From contig NZ_FNYE01000009.1 of assembly GCF_900108945.1 (NCBI RefSeq), positions 124,001 to 188,000 of the forward strand: DNA of 64,000 bases, read 5' to 3'. Origin of the DNA: Paraburkholderia diazotrophica (GTDB lineage Bacteria > Pseudomonadota > Gammaproteobacteria > Burkholderiales > Burkholderiaceae). Within the stretch, counting starts at the first letter, position 1; each line of letters starts with the position of its first letter. Shown in pieces: positions 17,164 through 26,390 of the stretch. A program made the position numbers and the translations under genes. The notes under the pieces were generated by a model. That model saw only the letters and a list, made by a program, of their open reading frames with translations, had not been told where the DNA came from and searched no databases.

Positions 17164-17241
17164 AAAAACATACTGATTTTGTGCATCTTAATGCCGTGCA
17201 ATAGCACGTCTTATCAACGCCTGAACGAGAACGGAGAAACT

Positions 17242-18909
17242 GTGTTTTGCTACCAATGTGAACAAACGGACCGCACGGGTGTCCAGCCCGGTTGCGCATC
17301 TTCAAAGGGCAATTGCGGCAAGGACGCGACGACGGCCGATCTGCAGGATCTGCTGGTGCATGCAGTCAAGGGCCTCGCGCAATACAACACGCTTGCGCGC
17401 GCGACGGGGCATGCAGATCGCGAAGCAGACCGGTTCGTTCTCTACGCGATGTTTACCACGCTGACCAACGTCAACTTCAACGCGAGCCGCTTCGTCGCGA
17501 TGCTGAAGGAAGCGGCCCAGCTTCGCGACCGTGTCCGGTCGGCCTATGAAGACGCAGCGAAGGCCGCGGGCGAAGCCGCCCAGCAGCCGGCCGGCCCGGC
17601 CGCATGGCAACCGGCTGGCGATCTTGCCGGTCTGCTTGCACAGGCGCAGACGGTCGGCATCAATGCGGGCATCGAGAGCGTGGGCGCAGATGTCATCGGC
17701 CTTCGCGCATTAGTGATCTATGGTCTCAAGGGCGTGTGCGCGTACGCGCATCATGCGCAGATGCTCGGCAAGGAGAGCGACGAAGTCTACGCGGGCGTCG
17801 AAGCGGCGCTCGTGTTCCTCGCCAGCGAGCCGAGCGATGTCGACGCCTTGCTCGCGCAGGCGCTCAAGCTCGGCAGCCTGAATCTCAAGGTGATGGAATT
17901 GCTCGACGACGCCAACACGAGCCGCTTCGGTGCGCAACAGCCGACGGCCGTGCGTGTCACGCCCGTGGCGGGCAAGGCCATTCTCGTGTCGGGACACGAC
18001 TTCGGCGATCTGCAGGCGCTTCTCGAGCAGACGGAAGGCACGGGCATCCAGATCTATACGCATGGCGAGATGCTGCCGGCCCACGCGTATCCGAAGCTGA
18101 AGGAGTACTCGCACCTCGCCGGCAACTTTGGCGGCGCGTGGCAGGACCAGCAGTCGGACTTCGCGAATTTCCCCGGTCCGATTCTGATGACGTCCAATTG
18201 CCTCATCGAACCGCGGCCGCAGTATCGCCAGCGTATTTTCACGACGGGACCGGTGGGCTGGGCGGGCTTGCGGCATCTGGAGCATCACGACTTTTCGGTG
18301 CTGATTCAGGCAGCGAAGGCACTGCCGGGGTTCCAGGAGACGGCTCCCGAAAAGACCATCACGGTGGGCTTCGGACGTCATGCTGTCCTCGGTGTTGCCG
18401 ACAAGGTGATTGACGCGGTGAAAGCGGGCGCGATCCAGCACTTCTTCCTGATTGGCGGCTGCGACGGCGCCGCGCCTGGCCGCAACTACTACACGCAGTT
18501 TGCCGAGCAGGCGCCGAACGACACAGTCGTGATGACGCTCGGATGCAACAAGTATCGTTTCAATCAGCACGAGTTCGGCGACATCGGCGGCATTCCGCGT
18601 CTGCTCGATCTCGGGCAGTGCAACGACGCGTATTCGGCGATCCGCATCGCGATGGCGCTCGCCGATGCGTTCGAGTGCGGGGTCAACGATCTGCCGCTGT
18701 CGCTGATCGTGTCGTGGTTCGAGCAGAAGGCGGCCGCCGTGCTGCTGACGCTGCTCGCGCTGGGCATCAGGAACATCCGCCTCGGACCTACGCTGCCTGC
18801 CTTCCTGACGCCGAACATCCTCACGATCCTGGTCGAGCAGTTCGGTATTCAGCCGATCGGCGAGGCCAGTTCGGATCTCGCCGCCGCGCTTGCCCGCAAG
18901 GCAGCCTGA
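17242..18909 (+). CDS. hcp: Hybrid cluster protein (hydroxylamine reductase / NO reductase)
   Basis: A 555-residue Hcp. From the GTG start at 17242 (GGAGA upstream), the N-terminus is MFCYQCEQT with cysteines at 3, 6, 18 and 25. This CX2C-X11-CX6C spacing is that of the E. coli (class II) enzyme, which carries a [2Fe-2S] or [4Fe-4S] cluster there plus the hybrid 4Fe-2O-2S cluster. The C-terminal blocks [15 protein letters not shown] and TLGCNKYRF supply hybrid-cluster ligands. Hcp reduces nitric oxide and hydroxylamine in anaerobic nitrosative stress. The FNR-like promoter supports this. Its electron donor is the next gene. The longer frame from 17122 overlaps the promoter and is rejected. 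Confidence 0.95.
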   Translation: MFCYQCEQTDRTGVQPGCASSKGNCGKDATTADLQDLLVHAVKGLAQYNTLARATGHADREADRFVLYAMFTTLTNVNFNASRFVAMLKEAAQLRDRVRSAYEDAAKAAGEAAQQPAGPAAWQPAGDLAGLLAQAQTVGINAGIESVGADVIGLRALVIYGLKGVCAYAHHAQMLGKESDEVYAGVEAALVFLASEPSDVDALLAQALKLGSLNLKVMELLDDANTSRFGAQQPTAVRVTPVAGKAILVSGHDFGDLQALLEQTEGTGIQIYTHGEMLPAHAYPKLKEYSHLAGNFGGAWQDQQSDFANFPGPILMTSNCLIEPRPQYRQRIFTTGPVGWAGLRHLEHHDFSVLIQAAKALPGFQETAPEKTITVGFGRHAVLGVADKVIDAVKAGAIQHFFLIGGCDGAAPGRNYYTQFAEQAPNDTVVMTLGCNKYRFNQHEFGDIGGIPRLLDLGQCNDAYSAIRIAMALADAFECGVNDLPLSLIVSWFEQKAAAVLLTLLALGIRNIRLGPTLPAFLTPNILTILVEQFGIQPIGEASSDLAAALARKAA

Positions 18910-18962
18910 GTCCCATCCGCCGGGCGTCGTCAGGCGCCTGGCTTTTCTTTGCGCAGAATTTC

Positions 18963-19997
18963 ATGACATTCCAAATCCAGCTCACGACACGCGATGAGCA
19001 GCAGCTGAGTTTCGACTGCGCGCCGGATCAGGATCTGCTCACGGCCGCGGCGCAAGCCAATATCATGCTGCCCTCGCAATGCAGGAAGGGCAGTTGTGGC
19101 GCGTGCCACGCGTCCGTCACGCACGGCGATTATCAGATGGGCGAACACAATGCCGATGCGCTTTCGGGTCAATCGACCGCGATCCTGATGTGCAGAACCA
19201 CGCCGTGCAGCGATCTGCGTATCAGCGTTCCGTACGATCACACGAAAGTGCTGCATCAAGCGGTGCCGCGTCGTTCGACGACGATCGTGGGCCTCGAAAC
19301 GATTGCGCAGAACACGGTGCGCCTGGAACTGGCGATCTCTCCCGACGCCGACGGCGGCAATGCCGCCGAGTTCGAACCCGGGCAATTCATGGAAATCGAG
19401 ATTCCGGGCACCGACGAGCGGCGCCCGTATTCGCTTGCTAACACAAGCAACTGGGAAGGACGGCTCGAATTTCTGATCAGGCTGCAGCCGAACGGGCGCT
19501 TCTCGACTTATCTGCGCGAGCGCGCGGAGGTGTGTCAACAGCTTTTCGTGCGTGGACCGATGGGCGGCTTCGGCATTCGCGAGGGCAGCTTTCGCGCGCG
19601 CTGGTTCGTCGCCGGCGGGACGGGCGTGGCCCCGATGTTGTCGATGCTGCGCCGCATGGCCGACTTTCAGGAAATGCAGGACGCGCGGCTCTTTTTCGGC
19701 GTGAATCAGGAAAACGAACTGTTCCTGAAAGACGAGCTGGAAGAGCTGAAGACACAACTGCCGCAACTCGAAGTCGATCTGTGCGTCTGGAAGCCTGAAG
19801 CGGGCTGGGATGGCTTCAGCGGCACACCGGCCGATGCGCTGTCTGCTGCGCTGGTGAGCACGGCCTGTCAGCCGGATATCTACGTCTGCGGACCCGCCGC
19901 GCTGATTCGTGCCGCCGAACAGATTGCAATCGATTCAGGCTTGCCGTCCGATCAATTCGAAAGCGAGCGGTTTGTTTCGAGTGCCGGCGCGGCGTGA
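18963..19997 (+). CDS. Ferredoxin-NAD(P)H reductase with N-terminal [2Fe-2S] domain, likely Hcp reductase
   Basis: 344 residues. The N-terminal plant-type ferredoxin domain has cluster ligands C40, C45, C48 and C77 (CRKGSCGAC and MC). It is followed by an FAD domain (RRPYSL, 153-158) and an NAD domain (GGTGVAP, 218-224; YVCGPAAL near 307-314). E. coli Hcr has the opposite order, with ferredoxin at the C-terminus; this layout is that of MmoC/BenC-type oxygenase reductases. The gene starts 53 bases after hcp in the same direction and no oxygenase is nearby, so electron supply to Hcp is the natural inference. Confidence 0.88.
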   Translation: MTFQIQLTTRDEQQLSFDCAPDQDLLTAAAQANIMLPSQCRKGSCGACHASVTHGDYQMGEHNADALSGQSTAILMCRTTPCSDLRISVPYDHTKVLHQAVPRRSTTIVGLETIAQNTVRLELAISPDADGGNAAEFEPGQFMEIEIPGTDERRPYSLANTSNWEGRLEFLIRLQPNGRFSTYLRERAEVCQQLFVRGPMGGFGIREGSFRARWFVAGGTGVAPMLSMLRRMADFQEMQDARLFFGVNQENELFLKDELEELKTQLPQLEVDLCVWKPEAGWDGFSGTPADALSAALVSTACQPDIYVCGPAALIRAAEQIAIDSGLPSDQFESERFVSSAGAA

Positions 19998-20029
19998 CGG
20001 GCTTGCTGCAAGCTATCTGCTGATGTCGG

Positions 20030-20821
20030 TCAATAGGCGAACTTCGTGTAGCTTTCGCCGGCGGCATGGCCGTCTGCATTGTCCACGCGCGGCATGTACC
20101 GGAGCAGTCGCCGGGCCCTGGCGCTTAGCGATCGATAGACGCCTTCGGGAACGTCGATGTGCACTTCGGGCCGGAAGTACCAGCTCCGGCTGTAGCCGAT
20201 CACGATCATCGGCCGCGGAATCTGCGTCCGATTGGGCGTGCCTCGGTGCAAGGCCCGCACGTCCCGGATCATCACGTCGCCGAGTTCCATCGTGATGGCC
20301 TGCAACGGCGCGTGTCCTTTCGCGTACGCTTGCATCGCTTCATCGGCGTGCATCCGATGCGTGCCGAAGGTCGTTTCGAATGGCCCGTTGTCGAGCGTCA
20401 CGTCGCACAGCGGAAAGTTGACCGCCAGCTGGAACGACGGCGTTTCAGGAAAGCCGTCGAAGAGCGCCGGCGTGTCGCGGTGTATGTCCTGATAGTCGGA
20501 GCCGTGCAGCGGCGTATCGGAGGCCAGCTGGCACATGACGGGGTCGTCGCCCGCGACACGCTCGACGATGCTCAACACGTCGGGGTCCGCGAAAATCGTC
20601 TCGTCGGCGAAAGTGCCCGTGAAAGGCAGCGTGATGTAGTGCCTGTTCTGGCCTCTGACGGCCGTCGCATTGGACCGGATGCGTTCATCGAGCAGCGCGT
20701 CGAATGCCTCTTGCCATCGGCGCAGCGTTTCCGTCGGAAAATGCTGGCGCAGCATCACCATGCCGTCTCTGTCGAATTGCTGCGCGAGCGAATCGATTTC
20801 CGTAGTCGTATAACGGCTCAT
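20030..20821 (-). CDS. Phytanoyl-CoA dioxygenase (PhyH) family protein
   Basis: A 263-residue Fe(II)/2-oxoglutarate-dependent oxygenase. The iron triad is visible as H114-x-D116 in IHRDT and H192 in ALHRGTPN, with an Arg about ten residues later for 2-oxoglutarate. The family hydroxylates very different small molecules (fatty acyl-CoA, ectoine, natural products), so the substrate is open. The gene is 62 bases downstream of the hybrid kinase on the same strand and may be co-transcribed with it. It converges with the Hcp reductase gene across only 32 bases. Confidence 0.87.
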   Translation of the reverse strand: MSRYTTTEIDSLAQQFDRDGMVMLRQHFPTETLRRWQEAFDALLDERIRSNATAVRGQNRHYITLPFTGTFADETIFADPDVLSIVERVAGDDPVMCQLASDTPLHGSDYQDIHRDTPALFDGFPETPSFQLAVNFPLCDVTLDNGPFETTFGTHRMHADEAMQAYAKGHAPLQAITMELGDVMIRDVRALHRGTPNRTQIPRPMIVIGYSRSWYFRPEVHIDVPEGVYRSLSARARRLLRYMPRVDNADGHAAGESYTKFAY

Positions 20822-20883
20822 TCGATGTCTCCTGCGTGGTCGTTGCCGACGCGACAGCCACAGGCCACAGGCCAGTGCGCGGG

Positions 20884-23232
20884 TCAGTCGCTGAAGCCCT
20901 GCAATACGGCGCCGAGTTCTTCGAGCGTGAATGGCTTGCGCAGCGCCGCCCAGCGAAACGGCAATGGCGGCACAGCCGGCATCTCGTAGCCTGACGAAAA
21001 CACCAGGCGTATCGACGGCTGAATCGCGGCCGCCTGTCTGGCGAACTCGACGCCATCGATGCCCGGCATCCTGATATCCGTGATCACCACGTCGAACGGT
21101 TCTTCGCGCAGCCAGCCGAGCGCTTCTTCAGGCGACGTAGTGAATTTCGGCGCGTGGCCGAGCAAGCGGATCAGTTCGTTGATCGCTTCCGACAGATTGC
21201 CGTCATCGTCGACGAGCAGGATGCGCAGCGTCTGCGCACTGTCCGCCCGTTCAACGACGGAACCGTTATTCGCGAGCGCATCTTTCCCGCTATCGAGCAT
21301 CTGCCTGACCTTGTGCGCGAGCTGCTCGCGGCTATAAGGCTTGCTGAGCAGTTCGACACCCGGGTCGAGTCTGCCGCCGTGGACGATCGCGTTGTGCGTA
21401 TAGCCCGACGTGAACAGAACCTTCAGCCGCGGCAGCAGCGTGACGGCCTGTGCCGCCATGTCGGTGCTTCGAACGGGGCCCGGCATCACGACGTCGGAAA
21501 ACAGCAGGTCCACGTCCACGCCGCTTCGCAGCACGGTCAGCGCCTGTTGCGCATCGTCGGCCTTCAGCACGTGGTAGCCGAGTTCGGTGAGCGTATCGAT
21601 CGCGGTCGTCTGCACCTTCTGGTCGTCCTCGACGACGAGAATCGTCTCCGTTCCTCCCCTCACGGGAGTTCGCATCCGCGGCGGCGGCTCGATGGCCGGC
21701 TTCGCCGAGCGGGGCAGATAGATCTTGACGGTCGTGCCGTGATCGAGCTCGCTGTAGATCTTGATGTGGCCGCCGCTCTGCTTCACGAAGCCATAAGCCA
21801 TGCTCAGCCCGAGGCCCGTACCCTGGCCTTCGGGCTTCGTGGTGAAGAACGGATCGAACGCGCGCTCAACGACGTCCTGCTGCATGCCGGTTCCCGTATC
21901 CGTGACGGCCAGCAGCACGTACTGTCCGGCCGCGACATCGGGCACGGTCGCGATGTATTCGTCGTCGAGCATTGCGTTCGACAGCTCCATCGTCAGCTTG
22001 CCGCCGTCGGGCATCGCGTCTCTCGCATTGATCGCGAGATTGAGGATCACGTTCTCGAGCTGATGGATGTCGACCAGCGTGTTCCACAATCCGCCCGCGA
22101 CGACCGTCTCCACACGTATCGTTTCACCGAGCGCGCGACGAAGCAGATCGTCCATGCCGCGCAGCGCCGCCGCCAGATTGATGACCACGGGTTGCAACGG
22201 TTGCTGACGGCCGAACGCCAGCAGTTGCGACGCGAGCTTCGAGCCACGGTCGACGGCGTCGATGGCCTTGTTGACCCGCTCGCGCGTCCACGAATCGCGG
22301 TGATGCCGGCTGTCGAGCAGTTCGAGATTGCCGCGCAATATCTGCAGCAGGTTGTTGAAGTCGTGAGCGACGCCGCCCGTCAGCTTGCCCACGGCTTCCA
22401 TCTTCTGGGCCCGAAACAATGCCATGCGCGTCTCTTCGAGCTGCCGGCTGGCGTCCATGCGTTCGGTGATGTCCCGCGTGATCTTGGCGAAACCGACGAG
22501 CGTGCCGTCTTCGCTCCTGATCGCGTCGATCACGACGTGGGCCCAAAAGCGCTGGCCATCCTTGCGCACTCGCCATCCCTCGGACTCGAAGCGTCCTTCG
22601 TTGGCGGCGATCGACAGCCCATGTTCCGGTAGCCCGGCTGCCGTATCTTCGGGCGTATAGAAACGGGAGAAGTGCGAGCCGATCACTTCTTCGGCACTGA
22701 AGCCTTTGATTCGCCGCGCGCCGGCGTTCCAGTTCGTGATGGTGCCATCTGGCGACAGCATGAAAATCGCGTAGTCCGTGACACCGTTGACGAGCATCCG
22801 GAAGCGTTGCTCGCTTTCGACGACGGCCTCGTGAGCGATTCGCTTGTCCGTCATGTCGCGCACGATTTTGGCAAAGCCGGCAATGTGACCCTGTTCGTCT
22901 TTCAAGGCCGTGATCACGACGCTGGCCCAGAAGCGCGAGCCATCCCGCCGGATGCGCCAGCCTTCCGACTCTGAACGTCCCGTGCGCCGCGCCGTTTCGA
23001 GGGCGGCCGCGGCGGCGCCTCGAGCACGATCTTCGGGCGTATGGAACATGCCGAAATGCCGGCCAATGACTTCCTCGCTCGAGAAGCCGTGGATCTGCTC
23101 GCCGCCGACGTTCCACGTCCTGATCGTGCCGTCGCGTGACAGCCCGATCACTGCATAGTCGCGAACGGAGCTGACCCATCGCCGGCACCAGTCTTCCGGC
23201 AGCGACGGGTTGCCCTGGTCGTCGTCTTGCAT
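20884..23232 (-). CDS. Hybrid sensor histidine kinase with two PAS and two receiver domains
   Basis: 782 residues from ATG 23232, which has a strong GGGGAGG site; the in-frame ATGs at 23262 and 23277 lack one. Order: PAS 1 (about 20-130), PAS 2 (about 140-255), HisKA with phospho-His 290 (GGVAHDFNNLL), HATPase (N-box NLAINARDAM; G-boxes DTGTGM and GQGTGLGLS), receiver 1 (phospho-Asp about 580, SDVVMPG) and receiver 2 (phospho-Asp about 719, TDIRMPG). The two PAS domains are near-duplicates (FAKI-x-RD after each). There are no membrane helices, so it is a cytoplasmic sensor. No output DNA-binding domain or partner regulator is adjacent. Confidence 0.92.
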   Translation of the reverse strand: MQDDDQGNPSLPEDWCRRWVSSVRDYAVIGLSRDGTIRTWNVGGEQIHGFSSEEVIGRHFGMFHTPEDRARGAAAAALETARRTGRSESEGWRIRRDGSRFWASVVITALKDEQGHIAGFAKIVRDMTDKRIAHEAVVESEQRFRMLVNGVTDYAIFMLSPDGTITNWNAGARRIKGFSAEEVIGSHFSRFYTPEDTAAGLPEHGLSIAANEGRFESEGWRVRKDGQRFWAHVVIDAIRSEDGTLVGFAKITRDITERMDASRQLEETRMALFRAQKMEAVGKLTGGVAHDFNNLLQILRGNLELLDSRHHRDSWTRERVNKAIDAVDRGSKLASQLLAFGRQQPLQPVVINLAAALRGMDDLLRRALGETIRVETVVAGGLWNTLVDIHQLENVILNLAINARDAMPDGGKLTMELSNAMLDDEYIATVPDVAAGQYVLLAVTDTGTGMQQDVVERAFDPFFTTKPEGQGTGLGLSMAYGFVKQSGGHIKIYSELDHGTTVKIYLPRSAKPAIEPPPRMRTPVRGGTETILVVEDDQKVQTTAIDTLTELGYHVLKADDAQQALTVLRSGVDVDLLFSDVVMPGPVRSTDMAAQAVTLLPRLKVLFTSGYTHNAIVHGGRLDPGVELLSKPYSREQLAHKVRQMLDSGKDALANNGSVVERADSAQTLRILLVDDDGNLSEAINELIRLLGHAPKFTTSPEEALGWLREEPFDVVITDIRMPGIDGVEFARQAAAIQPSIRLVFSSGYEMPAVPPLPFRWAALRKPFTLEELGAVLQGFSD

Positions 23233-23560
23233 CGTCGCCTCCCCGTTCTTCCGCTGGTTCATGTCAAGCGTCGCCAATGGTCAATCAAAATTTTCAGCAC
23301 GTTTCATGCCTGGGGTTTCGTCGATCGAGACGCCAGTTTGTTGCTCTGGAGACGATCTCGTTCGACTGGAAGCAGCCTATCGTATCGGAGATGGCGCGCC
23401 CAGTCGTGCAGCGCTGGTCCGCCGACCTTGACGGCATCATCGTGAGCCGTTGCGTCGGCAGATTTTTGCATTAGGATACAACTTGAGCATTGGCCCGGTT
23501 TTCGCTGACGGGGCCGCACGGTAAGGCATTCGCCGGCATTCATTCGCAAGCCAGCGATCC
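23233..23560. other. Divergent intergenic region
   Basis: 328 bases between the hybrid kinase and the receiver-like gene, which diverge. Base composition is less GC-rich than the coding DNA (for example around 23460-23490). Promoters for both genes should be here but no consensus element is clear enough to mark. Confidence 0.5.
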
Positions 23561-24274
23561 ATGCCTGACCAGCAGCTTACGACGCCAAAGGCTTTGAACA
23601 ACGCAGTCGTTTCGTTTCGGCGACCCATGGATGCTGCGAACGCGGATGGCGATGCGGTACACAAACAATACGACGTGGCGCTTGCGCGTCTGGAGCAGGC
23701 TTTCCAGCGAGTGCAGCGCGCGGCCGGTTGCTATCCGTCCGATTCGCTTGCCGTCTTCGAGGCCAGGCAGGCGTACGAGCGGGCGAGACTCGTCTGGCTG
23801 TCGGCCGAACTGACTTTACGCGGCGATGCGCTGCTGAACGCGCCGCGCTCGCGTGTGCCGCGCGGCAATGTCCTCGTCGTGGGCCGCTCCGATCAGATCG
23901 TGCGATCCCTGGTCGTGCTGCTGAAGACCCAAGGTTACGCGTCGATGGGGTGCAGCGTCGCGGAACTGTACGGGGCGCTGCGCGAGTCTGCCTATGCGGT
24001 GGTTCTCTTGAGCGTCGATTGTGCGATGGCCCGGGACCGGGCGCTTCTCGACGCAATCAGACATGCCGTTTTGCCGCTGCCCATTGTCGCGCTGATACGC
24101 GGTAGCCTGGCGAGTTTGCAGCACGTCCCGTTCGACCACGTGGTAAGCGATCCATCGGACATCGGTCAGATAGCGGGCGCACTCGATCAGGTCACGGCCC
24201 GCCATGTTGCCGTAGTCTCTCCTTTCCCGATTGCGCCGCAAGGCGACGCAGGACTTGCAGTCGTGCAGCCGTGA
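23561..24274 (+). CDS. Degenerate receiver-like protein with coiled N-terminus
   Basis: 237 residues, not assigned to a named family. Residues about 30-85 are helical and charged (a heptad-like QYDVALARLEQAFQRVQRA). Residues about 100-200 look like a response-regulator receiver fold (NVLVVGRSDQIVRSLVVLLK, then AVVLLSVDC, then PIVALIRG). The acidic pocket and the phospho-Asp are missing: the strand-3 position reads LLSVDC and the strand-1 acidic pair is replaced by GRSD. It is probably a pseudo-receiver acting by protein contact. It is divergent from the hybrid kinase and ends six bases from a convergent gene. Confidence 0.7.
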   Translation: MPDQQLTTPKALNNAVVSFRRPMDAANADGDAVHKQYDVALARLEQAFQRVQRAAGCYPSDSLAVFEARQAYERARLVWLSAELTLRGDALLNAPRSRVPRGNVLVVGRSDQIVRSLVVLLKTQGYASMGCSVAELYGALRESAYAVVLLSVDCAMARDRALLDAIRHAVLPLPIVALIRGSLASLQHVPFDHVVSDPSDIGQIAGALDQVTARHVAVVSPFPIAPQGDAGLAVVQP

Positions 24275-24280
24275 ACGCAT

Positions 24281-24649
24281 CTAGAAGCGGTGCGGCGCAT
24301 CGGTTGGCCCCGTCGATGGCGGCGCCGGTTCGTCGAGCACCAGCACGGCGGAAGGGCATCCTTCGAGCACCCCTTGTGGATGCTCTGCCGCGACAGCCGT
24401 AAAGAGGCCATCGAGATACTCGAACGTGAGCAGCGGTTTCAGCGCCGCGAGCGCGGTTTCGGGATCGGGCTGCGGTGGTGTCGTGATTCCGTCGACGTCC
24501 AGACGAATGACGCAGCGATCGCCGTCGCGAGTCATTGCGCCGATGCCGATCAGCTTGCCGTCCATGTTTTGCGCGAGCACCCGGTCTTCGAGCGCGAACA
24601 GGCGGAACGGGCGACGTGGCGAGTGGGTGACTGCGTCTCGATCTGTCAT
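24281..24649 (-). CDS. Hypothetical protein, unknown function
   Basis: 122 residues from ATG 24649 (an in-frame ATG at 24685 would add 12 residues). Soluble, acidic to neutral, with a Pro-rich C-terminus (DEPAPPSTGP). The core reads as alternating strands and helices (RVLAQNMDGKLIGIGAM, RCVIRLDVDGI). I recognise no domain. Codon use is typical of the genome. It converges with the receiver-like gene. Confidence 0.6.
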   Translation of the reverse strand: MTDRDAVTHSPRRPFRLFALEDRVLAQNMDGKLIGIGAMTRDGDRCVIRLDVDGITTPPQPDPETALAALKPLLTFEYLDGLFTAVAAEHPQGVLEGCPSAVLVLDEPAPPSTGPTDAPHRF

Positions 24650-24875
24650 GGCTTCATCCCCGGTGGAATGCTCTCGTTCGCGCAACGGCTATGCCTGCGC
24701 GAACGGGTGATCCCTCGTATGGCAGAGCGGCACCTCGTGAAGGCGCACGTTGTAATTGCTACGCGCCGCAAGCTCCCCACGATGCTGGGCATAGGCCATG
24801 CTGAACCGAATGCAACGGCGGCGTGTTTTTGCGCTTGCATGCGTGCGTCGCTCGCATCCCATAAGGAGAACTGCC

Positions 24876-25043
24876 ATGTCAGCCAAAGCCGGTGAAACCG
24901 CGCAAAAGACGGGTGACTTCCGCTGTGAAAAGTGTCACAAGACGACGCACGTGACGCACGGCAAGAAGATTCCCAAATGCCCGCATTGTGGCAACGATAC
25001 CTTCGATACACGCACGCATGAGCCAGGCAACAAAAGCTCGTGA
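24876..25043 (+). CDS. Small zinc-ribbon protein
   Basis: 55 residues from ATG 24876, placed behind AAGGAG; the open frame upstream is not used. Two CxxC knuckles, FRCEKCHKTT and PKCPHCGND, form a rubredoxin-like zinc ribbon. Such stand-alone ribbons are common in Burkholderia stress loci; the partner is unknown. It lies upstream of a small membrane protein gene in the same direction. Confidence 0.8.
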   Translation: MSAKAGETAQKTGDFRCEKCHKTTHVTHGKKIPKCPHCGNDTFDTRTHEPGNKSS

Positions 25044-25076
25044 ACAGGATCGCACGATGAGTCCGGGAGACTTCCA

Positions 25077-25598
25077 ATGGCCCGATATATCGAGTGGCAG
25101 GACCGGCGCGCGCATGCAAAGAGCCCGTCCATCATGCAACGCTCAGTGCGCTCCGGCTTGCTTGCGGGCGCGCTGGCCGCTGTCGTTGCCGGGTGGCGCG
25201 CGGCGGCAGAAGGTTCGAGCGCGATTGCCCCCATCAACGCCGTCACGCATTGTTTGTGGCCTCACCGCGCGTTCGCAGAGACGCGCTTTAGCGCACGCTT
25301 CTCGTTGACGGGTTTTGCGATTCACGAGGCGTCCGCCGTGCTATGGGCGATGCTCTTCGAGGGACTGCGCGATCGTCTGTCGCGTGGGTCGTCGCGTCGG
25401 GACGCGGTTGCCGTTGCGACGGCTGCGACAGCGACGGCTGCAACGGCGTACGTCGTCGACTATCACCTGGTGCCCGAGCGACTGACGCCGGGCTTCGACG
25501 CTCATCTGTCGAATCGTTCGCTCGCGGCCGTGTATATCGCACTGGCAGCCGGACTCGCGGCGGCCGCGTTGCTCGGCGGCTCGCGGAGCGACGACTGA
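25077..25598 (+). CDS. Membrane protein of unknown function
   Basis: 173 residues with about four hydrophobic segments (around 25-45, 78-95, 108-128 and 148-166) and an Ala-rich run encoded by repetitive GCGACGGCTGCGACA-like DNA. GGGAGA precedes ATG 25077; the Met at 25134 is an alternative. Pipelines usually call such proteins conserved membrane protein. It follows the zinc-ribbon gene by 33 bases and may be co-transcribed. Confidence 0.75.
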   Translation: MARYIEWQDRRAHAKSPSIMQRSVRSGLLAGALAAVVAGWRAAAEGSSAIAPINAVTHCLWPHRAFAETRFSARFSLTGFAIHEASAVLWAMLFEGLRDRLSRGSSRRDAVAVATAATATAATAYVVDYHLVPERLTPGFDAHLSNRSLAAVYIALAAGLAAAALLGGSRSDD

Positions 25599-25730
25599 GC
25601 ACTGCCTCACTGCGATGACCTCGCCCGCGAGGAACGCCCATTGCTGATCCGACGCGGCCACATCAAGCGTCGCAGCGGCAGTACATGCCGCTGCAATTTT
25701 TCACAGCAATCACACTTCATGGAGTCGATC

Positions 25731-26288
25731 ATGAATGAGGCCGCACATAAACCCGTTGCCGCGTCGGCGGCGCGCAACCCCGGATCGGATGCAATCGAAT
25801 TGCTGAAGAGCGATCATCGCGCCGTCGAGAAGCTATTCGATGCGTTTGCAAAAACACGCGACGACGATCTCGAAGCGAAAGGCACGCTTGCGCAGCGCAC
25901 ATGCGAGGAGCTGACCGTGCATTCGATCATCGAGGAAGAGATTCTGTACCCCGCCGCGCACAAGGCGCTCGGCAAACACGACGCGATCGACGTGAACGAA
26001 GCCTTCGTCGAGCACTATCTCGTGAAGACGCTCATCGAGAAGTTCGATTCGCTGAAGCCCGGCGACAAAGGCTTCGACGCGACGTTCAAGGTGATGTCGG
26101 AACTCGTTCGACACCACATCGAGGAAGAAGAGTCGACGTTGTTTCCTGAATTGCGTCAGCGTGGAATCGATCTCGTCGCACTCGGCGACAAGCTCGCCGC
26201 ACGCAAAGCCGAGCTCATGAAGAAACTCGAACAGGCGGGCAGCAAGCTCGTCGGCGACAGGTCGCTATCGTTTGGCCGCCCGGCCTGA
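25731..26288 (+). CDS. Hemerythrin HHE-domain protein
   Basis: 185 residues from ATG 25731 (GGAG six bases upstream; ATG 25719 is possible). A four-helix hemerythrin-like cation-binding domain supplies the iron ligands. The first His is in LKSDHRAVEK, H-x3-EE is in HSIIEEEILYP, the next His is in HYLVKTLIEKF, and HH-x3-E is in HHIEEEESTLFP. These proteins bind a di-iron centre and sense or buffer oxygen, NO or iron. It is convergent with a second hemerythrin gene. Confidence 0.9.
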   Translation: MNEAAHKPVAASAARNPGSDAIELLKSDHRAVEKLFDAFAKTRDDDLEAKGTLAQRTCEELTVHSIIEEEILYPAAHKALGKHDAIDVNEAFVEHYLVKTLIEKFDSLKPGDKGFDATFKVMSELVRHHIEEEESTLFPELRQRGIDLVALGDKLAARKAELMKKLEQAGSKLVGDRSLSFGRPA

Positions 26289-26312
26289 ACTTCGTCCATG
26301 CAGTCAACGTCG

Positions 26313-26338
26313 CCGCGCGCGGACTTCAGCGCGCGCGG
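26313..26338. terminator. Bidirectional stem-loop between convergent hemerythrin genes
   Basis: CCGCGCGCG (26313-26321) pairs perfectly with CGCGCGCGG (26330-26338) around an 8-base loop, lying between two converging genes. There is no T-run. Confidence 0.5.
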
Positions 26339-26390
26339 ATGCGACACGTTCAACTGATTGTCCACCTGATAAGCGGACCCTCAGGCATGC

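Noticed and set aside
19998..20029. Terminator between the convergent reductase and PhyH genes
   Set aside because: Only a 5-bp stem with a three-base loop and no T-run.
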